Shown here piece by piece: positions 56,693 through 64,000 of a DNA stretch of 64,000 bases. A program made the position numbers and the translations under genes. How positions within the stretch are numbered: position 1 is the first letter of the stretch; every line of letters starts with the position of its first letter. The stretch spans positions 4,626,908 through 4,690,907 of the forward strand of contig NW_020653750.1 of NCBI RefSeq assembly GCF_003589595.1, given 5' to 3'. The DNA comes from Hyposmocoma kahamanoa (taxonomy: Eukaryota > Arthropoda > Insecta > Lepidoptera > Cosmopterigidae). Below the pieces are notes generated by a model. The model did no database searches, was not told the DNA's origin, and saw nothing but the letters and a program-made list of their open reading frames with translations.

Positions 56693-58380
56693 CTCTAAGC
56701 CTTGTTACTCGACTTACTCATTGGTAGGCAATTAAACTAGAACACTTGCAACTGAGCTGTGAGCTGATCAAAATTTTTACGGAACACTCTTGTATAAAGA
56801 ACTGTTTGGTTTAGCTTTTGTAATTAGTAGCAATTTCTCTAGCACTGAAACTGGCTGCTACTGGATTTATGTAGATCAAATTCATCTCCATCTAACATGA
56901 ATCTCACTATGCCTTAGGGTGAAATAAATAAATTCTGAAAGCTTACAGACTACTTTGAGGTGATGTTTTGTGGACTCAATGTCTGTGGCTTCCTTTCCAA
57001 CCGGTTTGTGAAGTGAAATTCTTATTGCCTTTAAATTTCATTGAATTATACAGACACCCGGTTCCCTTATTTCAAGTTGATGTCATGTCGCCGTCAAATT
57101 AGCATAATAAACATTTTATTCCTTTTAAATATAAAGTGAATGGTCACAGCTCGACTTATTTCATGCGTGATTTAATATATGCATTACACAAGTTATAAAG
57201 GTGTTGTTTCCTTAAATCAAACTTTCTAATTGTTCCGTCAACGTCGTGTGGTTTTGTTCTGCTATTAGATGTGGTAACTTTAAATTTTCTGCCAAATTAT
57301 AATTAGTTTTGCTACCATTCACTATTTAGACGAAATCATTATTTGGTTCTCGCCCTACTTTAGCAGTATAATCACACTCACGGGCGTAAATGTCATGAGC
57401 TAGCCCCTACGTTCGTTGTTTTCTTTAGCAACAGTTAGCAGTATGTATCCAAACGGCTTACGGTACCACCTGTTCTACTGACCACAACGTTTCCTCCAGA
57501 CAACTGTATGTCTTGTAGCTAGCTAATTAGATTGATAATCCTATAACAAAGTTGGTAACTAAAACTTTACGCTCCAATAGGTTTCGTAGTAATAATTACC
57601 ATGTATGTATAACCAATTAAAGTAAGCACAGTGATTGTTGTTTTGTGCGGTTTCTTAGATGCTCTAGAACGTATAATTAAACGCGTTTTGATGTACGCGG
57701 TCGGTATTTAGCGCAATTTGAGCACAAGTGATTCTGCATACCGTTAACTGGGCCTTTCTATGGCTAGTTTTGATGGAATGCTGTCGTGATGTCAACATTT
57801 TTCCGCAAATCTCCCTGCTTATGGTCGAAGATGATACCGTTTACTTTGCATTACGATTCCATGTTCTTTGCCTCTTAGCTTGCACGAATTGATGTGCCAT
57901 CATCTGCGATAATGACCATGCTATGCCTTTTTAAGCTTTAAACGATGTTTAACCACAAATCGACATATCTACATGCCAAGCAGATGTTAATCCAATTTTT
58001 TATCGAATCCTATATAAAATCTATAATTTTGTATCACTCTTGTAGGAGATTAAACCGTTTATACCATTTGTTAAAAATGAAGCATCATTATGTTAACAAC
58101 AGCTTATTTGGCAATACATTCTGCTGGTAAATTACTCTTGACTTTTGTACGATTGTAAGAGATCTCCTTTGGTTTACTTATGACCGACGTTCTGATAGGT
58201 ATCTCACTTAAAAATGTCAAACCCAAATACACCTTTATTTCATAGGTAAGCAAATTACACTTGAAATCATTACATTGATTAAACTCTACCACTTTCCTAA
58301 GTCAGATTTCCCTAAGGAGAATGAGTAAGAAACTCATAAACAAACATTTGTATACATTTATTATTTACAATATTTTCAAA
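56693..58380. other. AT-rich non-coding DNA
   Basis: Nothing supported beyond chance open frames. Confidence 0.5.
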
Positions 58381-59638
58381 TACATAGGGCGCACTATAAG
58401 TTTCCGGAACTGACCACTTACATAAACAATATTTAAAAAGTAATTACAACATTTGAAAATGGAACTCTTTGGCTGTAGAATATAGTTTGTTTCATCGGAC
58501 TGTCGCTTGTTTTTACATTATGGCGTCATTTTAGAAATTTCTTGTCTACATCACCATGGATTTAACTCGTGAAAATTTTCGTACTATAATTTTCTACGAC
58601 TTAGTGTAACTTAACAACTGAGCTTCGCTCGGCTCCAAACTGCTTTTGGCAATGAAGCACCTTGCAAGACGACTATTTATAGCTGATTTGCAGAATTCTA
58701 ACGCGGTCGTGTGAATCTCAGTGACGAATTTCGTGACGGTCGCCCGTCCACTGCTGTGAACAACAAAAACATCGATGTTGTGCGCCGTATGATCAAAACA
58801 TACAGGCATGTGACATACCTTGAGATTCGGGCATCTTTAGGCATAGGCATGAGTCAAATACAATGAATACTACACAAACATTTCGGTGTGAAAAAGCTGT
58901 GCTCTCGGTGGATCCCACAAAATTTGACTGAGGCTCAAATAACGGATCGCGTCACTTGGTGCAATGCCATGCTTACCAGATTCAACGAAGGGGCGTTAAA
59001 TTTGGTGTGGGACATAGTAACAAGTGTAGAAACATGGAATTATAGTTACGTCTTTCGAGGTGAGCCGAAACCAGCCAAAGTGGCGCGCGTGCAAATTGCC
59101 TCTAAGCGGAAGATTGCTTCTTTCTTTAATAAAACTGGACACGTGGCTACTGTTGCTTTGGAGAATCGTGGTACCGTGAATAGTAATTGGTACACGACCA
59201 TTTGTATGCCGGAAGTTATTGACAAACTCCGTAAAAATAACCGTAAACGCCGTATCATCTTGCACCAGGATAATGCCAGTTCTCACACGGCCGGACCGAG
59301 ACAAATAAATTTTTGAAGGTGAACAACGTTGACCTTATGAGCCATCTCGCGTACAGTCCCGACCTGGCACTTTGTGACTTTTATTTATTTCCAAAAGTTA
59401 AGAACCAGTTACGCGGTCAATGATTTTCATCACCTAAAGAGGCTGTAGAAGAGTATGAAAAATATGTTTCAGAGATTGTCACTGAGGAGTGGCATAAATG
59501 TTTTCAAAATTGGTCCATTCGTATGAAAAAGTGCATTAACGCTAACGGAGAATATTTTGAGAAACAGTAAATTCATTTCTGACCATTTATAGTATTTATT
59601 TCTTATTCGTTCCGGAAACTTATAGTGCGCCCCACGTA
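58381..59638 (+). mobile_element. Mariner-like element, long but inactivated copy
   Basis: Inverted ends AGGGCGCACTATAAGTTTCC and the matching right end just before CCCACGTA are flanked by TA; the copy is 1258 bp. The transposase reading has MDLTRENF at 58557, the helix-turn-helix block, NLTEAQITDRVTWCNAMLTR, LHQDNASSHTAG as a catalytic-Asp block, SPDLALCDFYLF and the end GEYFEKQ. Stops and frame changes near 58600, 58866 and 59316 inactivate it, and the first catalytic block is SVETWNY in place of the usual D-E-T-W. It is the fuller relative of 8087-8736. Confidence 0.9.
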
Positions 59639-59730
59639 TCATAGACCACGACTACCTGCAAGATCTAAACGGGTCACCATGGATTTTTGTCATCAAGTTT
59701 ACTTTAAAGTTTTTTTACTCTATATATATA

Positions 59731-59792
59731 TTCAGGATTAGTAATTTATGAGGTTTTAAACCTTTTAAACCTCGTAAATTACTAATCCTGAA
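59731..59792. repeat. Near-perfect hairpin
   Basis: TTCAGGATTAGTAATTTATG and AGGTTT are mirrored as AAACCTCGTAAATTACTAAT and CCTGAA around a roughly 10-base loop. Confidence 0.9.
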
Positions 59793-59984
59793 TAAAAGCG
59801 CAAACATTGCTCCTTGAATGAATTCGGGACTTCCAACATGTGAAGACGGCTGTTAAGAACAACCACTTTATTTTTATTTCTCGTACTAATGCTATGTTTT
59901 AATTAAAAAAAAAATACTATTCATTTTAACATAAATTACATTTTCGCAAATGTACTCGGACATTCGTGTGGGAATGTTAATTGC

Positions 59985-60255
59985 TATAAACTTCTCTCCC
60001 TAAGATACTCTGGGGCCCAGATTGTAACCTGTCCATGATTTTGTAGAATAAAGATTCTATTAATATCGGCGGCATCAGCCCAAAGCAAAATTCCGTATAT
60101 CATAAAACAATGAAAGTAGCTGAAGTAAACCAATCTAGCGGTTTCCAGTCTGAAAGTTTTCTATTATTTTTTTTTTTACTTTTATCTACCCGCTTTGTAA
60201 GATACTCGGTCAATGTGGCGTTTCCAATTAGCATTGAATTAAAGGTCGGATGGAG
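59985..60255 (-). mobile_element. LINE reverse-transcriptase tail fragment
   Basis: The minus frame reads RLVYFSYFHCFMIYGILLW, then ADAADINRIFILQ and EYLRERSL before a stop. This is the thumb region typical of lepidopteran CR1/jockey-like ORF2. The upstream part may extend to about 60255, where the GT repeat begins. Confidence 0.7.
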
Positions 60256-60271
60256 ATTTATGAACGATAAC

Positions 60272-60272
60272 C

Positions 60273-60334
<62 letters not shown>

Positions 60335-60375
60335 CGTTTGCGTGTGCGTGTGCGTGTGCGTGTGCGTCTGCGTCT

Positions 60376-60421
<46 letters not shown>
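60272..60421 (+). repeat. GT/TG microsatellite with variant core
   Basis: Long TG runs flank an imperfect core of GCGTGT and GCGTCT units. All open frames over it are artefacts of the repeat. Confidence 0.98.
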
Positions 60422-60423
<2 letters not shown>

Positions 60424-60452
60424 AGTCAGAGGGTAAAAGGGCAGTACATTAT

Positions 60453-60772
60453 TTAGTTTATTATATAAGTAGCTTCCCAGAAAGCAAAAAAATTCCCAGC
60501 GAATTTTGTTCGAAAGGTCACTGCTGGACAGACGGTATGTTTTCTTCTTTTGTTATTAAAAGGAGGATCAAAAAATAGTTCAGAATGCTTAAATAAAATG
60601 ACATACAATATAAATAATTGCCGGACTGTTAAAACTTTACAGTCCTTGTAAAGCGTAATTGTTGGATACAAGCGTGGGAGAAAGTGACTAACTTTCAGTA
60701 TCAACCTTTGAGCTCTTTCAAGAGGCAGTAAAGTTGATGTCGGCGCTCCACCCCATATTTCAACACAATATG
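60453..60772 (-). mobile_element. LINE ORF2 C-terminal fragment interrupted by a hAT element
   Basis: The minus frame has YCVEIWGGAPTSTLLPLERA, LYKDCKVLTVRQLFILYV and a Lys/Arg-rich end. It breaks at the Tyr-Cys codons exactly where the hAT end begins (60773). Confidence 0.75.
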
Positions 60773-61640
60773 CAGGGCTGGGCAAAATACATGCTACATC
60801 TTAATTGAAATACAAATTACAAAATACTTCCTTAAATGTATTTAAAATACAAAATACCAAATACTTTCTTGAGGTGTATTTGAAATACAAAATACAAAAT
60901 ACTTTCATGGGGTGTATTTAAAATACAAAATACAAATACAAATTACAAAATACTTTATTAGTATACTTATCGCGACATGTGGAAACCAACAATTTCCTTC
61001 AAAGGATTTCCTTCCACAATATATATCTTGAAAAAGAAGTTTTAAATATTCAGTTTTACCAGAAAAAAACTGTTAAACCAATACAACCATACTTCATTCA
61101 GAGCACGAAGTACGTATAATTATTATTAATATTCCTATACATGTCGAATACTGTATATACGTGTAAATGCCATTCATAACATGTTCACAACACAAATTAG
61201 TCGCTCACGCGATACGTTATCCCTATCTACTCGGCATATAAAGGATGCAAATGTGCAATTTAAACCAACCGCAAAATGGCGGCTATAACCCTAGAACCCT
61301 GCTACTCTAAGTTATAACCGCGAAAAGATGACTTTGACGTCTTTGACAATACCAGCACTGTTGCCACCTGCAAATGTGCTTGTACTGCATTGAATACGAG
61401 TATTTAAGATGTCGTGAGTGTTGTGTGTCGGTGTAGTGAGAACCCTAGTGCACAAATAAGTAATGAAGATAAAGTGCGGGTAGTTAGAAAAACTCGCACA
61501 ACTAGAAGATGCTGACACCCGCCTCTTCAGTCCTTGCGAGACCATGGACGTTGCAATATGTCCGAAAAGTCGAGGTAAATAAAATATGTTTATACGTGAA
61601 TAAGTCCCGAATTAAAAATCAAATAATTTCATACTTCATT
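60773..61640 (+). mobile_element. hAT element 5' end with subterminal repeats
   Basis: It starts CAGGGCTGGGCAAAATAC, a typical hAT terminus. Three units of about 38 bp with TGTATTTAAAATACAAAAT start at 60837, 60875 and 60913. Further in, 61541-61574 reads ATGGACGTTGCAATATG followed by a possible donor GTAAAT, like a first transposase exon. No transposase body or right end is seen before the microsatellite at 61663, so the copy is truncated or interrupted. Confidence 0.65.
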
Positions 61641-61662
61641 TTTTGAACGTTCCGCTTTACAC

Positions 61663-61780
61663 AAACGGACGCACGCACGCACGCACGCAGGCACGCACGC
61701 ACGCAGGCAAGCACGCACGCACGCACGCACGCACACACATGCACTCACACACACACATATACACATACATACATATAATA
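61663..61780 (+). repeat. ACGC/GCAC microsatellite grading into ACAC/ATAC
   Basis: Tandem GCAC units with a few GCAG and GCAA variants run to about 61732, then CACACA and TACATA repeats follow to about 61780. Confidence 0.98.
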
Positions 61781-61904
61781 GATGCTCTTTGCAAAAAAGT
61801 GATTGATCACTTGCATTTACTTCGTCATTTACAACGACTTCAATCTAATTACATATATTTTTTGTATGTAGTTCTTCACATATAATACCACCACGAAGGT
61901 TGGG

Positions 61905-62490
61905 GGCTCAGATAGGGGCTCGATTAGGGGGTCCGGTTGGAGGTCGGTTAGGTGTCGGTAGGGGGTCGGTTAAGGTGTCGGTTTGGGGGTCGGTTAGGTG
62001 TCGGTAGGTGGTCTGTTAGGGTCCGGTTGGGGGGTCGGTTGGGGACCGGTTAAGTGGTCGGTTGGGGATAGGTAGGGGGTCGGTTAAGGGGTCAGTTAGG
62101 GGGTCCACCCCTAAAGGGCCCCTAACCCGCACCTGACCCACTCCCAACCAAACCCTTAACCGACCCACTAACCGATCCCCTGACCAGCCCACTAACTGAC
62201 CCCAACCGGCATCCTAAACGGCCCGCTAACCAACCCCTAACCGACCCCCTAACCGCACCCTAACCTACCCCCCATCTGACCTCCCAACCGACACCCTAAA
62301 CGATCCCCCAACCGGCCCCCTAGCCTACCCCCTAAACGACCCCCGAACCACCCCCAGCCGACCCCTAACCGACTCCCTAACCGACCCCTTAACTAACCTC
62401 CTAACCGACCCCCAACTGACCCCTAACCGACCCTCAACCGGCCCCCTAACCGACCCCCTAACACACCCCAAACCCATCCCCTAACCCATA
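61905..62490. repeat. Inverted minisatellite, G-rich arm then C-rich arm
   Basis: 61905-62103 consists of degenerate GGGGTCGGTTAGG units. 62104-62490 consists of the complementary CCCCTAACCGACC units. The switch is at about 62104-62130 (GGGTCCACCCCTAAAGGGCC). The whole could form a large imperfect cruciform, and the G-rich strand has many G3-G5 runs. Confidence 0.95.
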
Positions 62491-62645
62491 TTCGTGATGA
62501 CACTTTTACTTGATAGTTTCGGTTTTAATTGTTAGTTTCAATTGTTTCTTAGAACAACTAATAAAATTAATCTAATTGCAATTAAAATCAATTCAATCGA
62601 AATCAGTTGCAATTGAATAGATTTTTTAATCTGATTGAAATTTAA

Positions 62646-64000
62646 TTGATTAACGTACTTGTTTCGGCAGTACATATACTAAAATTGGAACGATACAGAA
62701 TTATACGTAATCTAAAAAATGAATACAGCTATGGAATAGACGAGATACCATCCGCGCTTATAAGGGTATGTGCAGACGAATTGACGTTTCCGTTTTATAC
62801 GCTTGTCAATCAGTCTTTTGCCGAGGGTGTGTTCCCGGATCTTCTTAAACAATCCCTGATAAAACCGATCCTCAAAAAAGGAAGTAAGTATGATCTGAGT
62901 AATTACAGACCGATTGCATTATTGCCCGCGGCTTCGAAAGTATTTGAGAAGGCAATGTGTAGCCGCCTATACTCTTTCTGTGAAAAGTACAATATATTTG
63001 ATGAGTCGCAGAATGGTTTTCGGAAAAATCGTTCAACTACACTTGCGACTTACAAATTTATGCAAAAGATTCTGGATACACTAAATGAAAAAAGTATGGT
63101 ATCGGTATCCTATTGGACATGTCAAAGGCATACGATAAAGTTCGGTATGATATCTTACTGGATAAACTTTACGGAATGGGTATACGAGGTGACATTCATA
63201 AATGGTTCGCATCCTATTTAGAAAACAGAATCCAGTATGTAGAAATCGAGTATTATAACTATGAGACAGGGGAAATAACTCAAGTCAGATCTGAGCCCCA
63301 AAACATGAACAATTCGATACCACAAGGAAGCGTCATTGGGTGCATACTATTCCTGGCTTATATAAATGACCTCCCAAAAGTAATAAACGATTCATGTGTT
63401 CTTTTCGCTGACGACATCTCAATATTAACCTCTTGTAAAAATAGTGACCACTTAAATCAAACCCTTCATAATACACTAACTACAATTGTAACATGGATGA
63501 ATGATCACAATTTAGAAATTAACTTCACAAAAACCAAAATTATAGAATTTAGACCCTATCAAAAACCATCACTAAATATTAATTCTTCGTATAACCAAAT
63601 ACAAATAGAAACCGTCAATACATTTAATTTACTCGGAATAGATATCGATACAAATATAAATTGGAAGCAGCATGTACAAAAAATCACAAAAAAGCTATCT
63701 AGTTTTACTTACGCCTTAAAAGAAATAAAGAAGTCAACAAATTTACAAACTGCCCTAAGTGCTTACTATGCGTACGCTTATGCATGGCTATCATACGGCA
63801 TCATATTGTGGGGCAATAGTACAACTGTAAATGACCTCTTTATTAAACAAAAAAACTGCGTAAGAATACTAGCAAATATATCAAGAACAGAGAGCTGTGA
63901 ACCATTCTTTAGAAAATACAAAATCTTAACCCTAACATCAATTTACATTTTGGAAGTTTGCAAATTTATAAAAAAGTACCCACAATTTTACACTAAACTG
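62646..64000 (+). mobile_element. LINE reverse transcriptase (CR1/jockey-like), 5'-truncated, continues past window
   Basis: Frame 1 (62646-about 63095) has YGIDEIPSALIRV, LIKPILKKGSK, LSNYRPIALLPAASKVFEK and QNGFRKNRSTTLA. After a frame change near 63095 the second frame continues LLDMSKAYDKVRYD, IPQGSVIGCILFLAYINDLP and the active site LFADDISIL, then LLGIDIDTNINWKQHV and WLSYGIILWGNS, and stays open to the last base. Apart from the single frameshift the domain looks well preserved, so it is a rather young insertion. The endonuclease part is missing; the element abuts the minisatellite. Confidence 0.9.

Noticed and set aside
60110..60578. Cys/Val- and Arg/Val-rich open frames
   Set aside because: They are translations of the GT microsatellite.
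61905..62490. Telomeric TTAGG array
   Set aside because: TTAGG occurs only inside a longer degenerate unit and the array reverses strand, so it is not a telomere repeat.

Overview
The window is animal nuclear DNA, most likely from a moth or butterfly (inference). The evidence is AT-rich sequence, short exons with GT..AG splice sites, insect-type coding sequence, several tRNA-derived SINE families of lepidopteran type, mariner elements, MITEs and decayed LINEs. It contains two real host genes, arranged tail to tail, inside a dense layer of repeats. A 400-base run of N (50610-51009) is an assembly gap.

Gene 1 (plus strand, 4956-24253) can be assembled completely. Nine coding exons with matching phases give a 496-residue ankyrin-repeat and SAM-domain protein that I recognise as the insect orthologue of Sans (USH1G/ANKS4B family). 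Its first coding exon is only 23 nt and is followed by a 6.45 kb intron. The introns carry two mariner elements, LINE tails, SINE-like repeats and MITEs. A 149-bp tandem duplication covers the 3' end of exon 5 together with its splice donor.

Gene 2 (minus strand, 32215 down to 27594, 5' end not found) encodes a claudin/PMP22-type four-pass membrane protein. It has a pair of equal-length (166 nt), same-phase exons for the last transmembrane segment, so they are probably spliced as alternatives. Its in-frame TGA at 28232-28230 is followed by 211 further open codons that look protein-like. That is the best candidate here for an undescribed feature: stop-codon readthrough, or some other way of reaching a long C-terminal tail. 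A decayed copy of its second-transmembrane exon lies at 32288-32358.

Region by region: 1-4.9 kb, repeats upstream of Sans; 4.9-24.3 kb, Sans; 24.4-27.5 kb, convergent intergenic DNA with an LTR/promoter-like GC-rich block and a foldback element; 27.6-32.2 kb, claudin-like gene; 32.2-46.2 kb, intron or intergenic AT-rich DNA with SINEs, a LINE tail and a foldback-like element; 46.3-48.0 kb, an RTE-type LINE; 48-58 kb, mostly featureless AT-rich DNA with MITEs and the gap; 58.4-59.6 kb, a long mariner copy; 59.7-64 kb, a pile-up of LINE tails, a hAT 5' end, GT and ACGC microsatellites, a G-rich/C-rich inverted minisatellite and a LINE reverse transcriptase running off the window end. No rRNA, functional tRNA or CRISPR array was seen.
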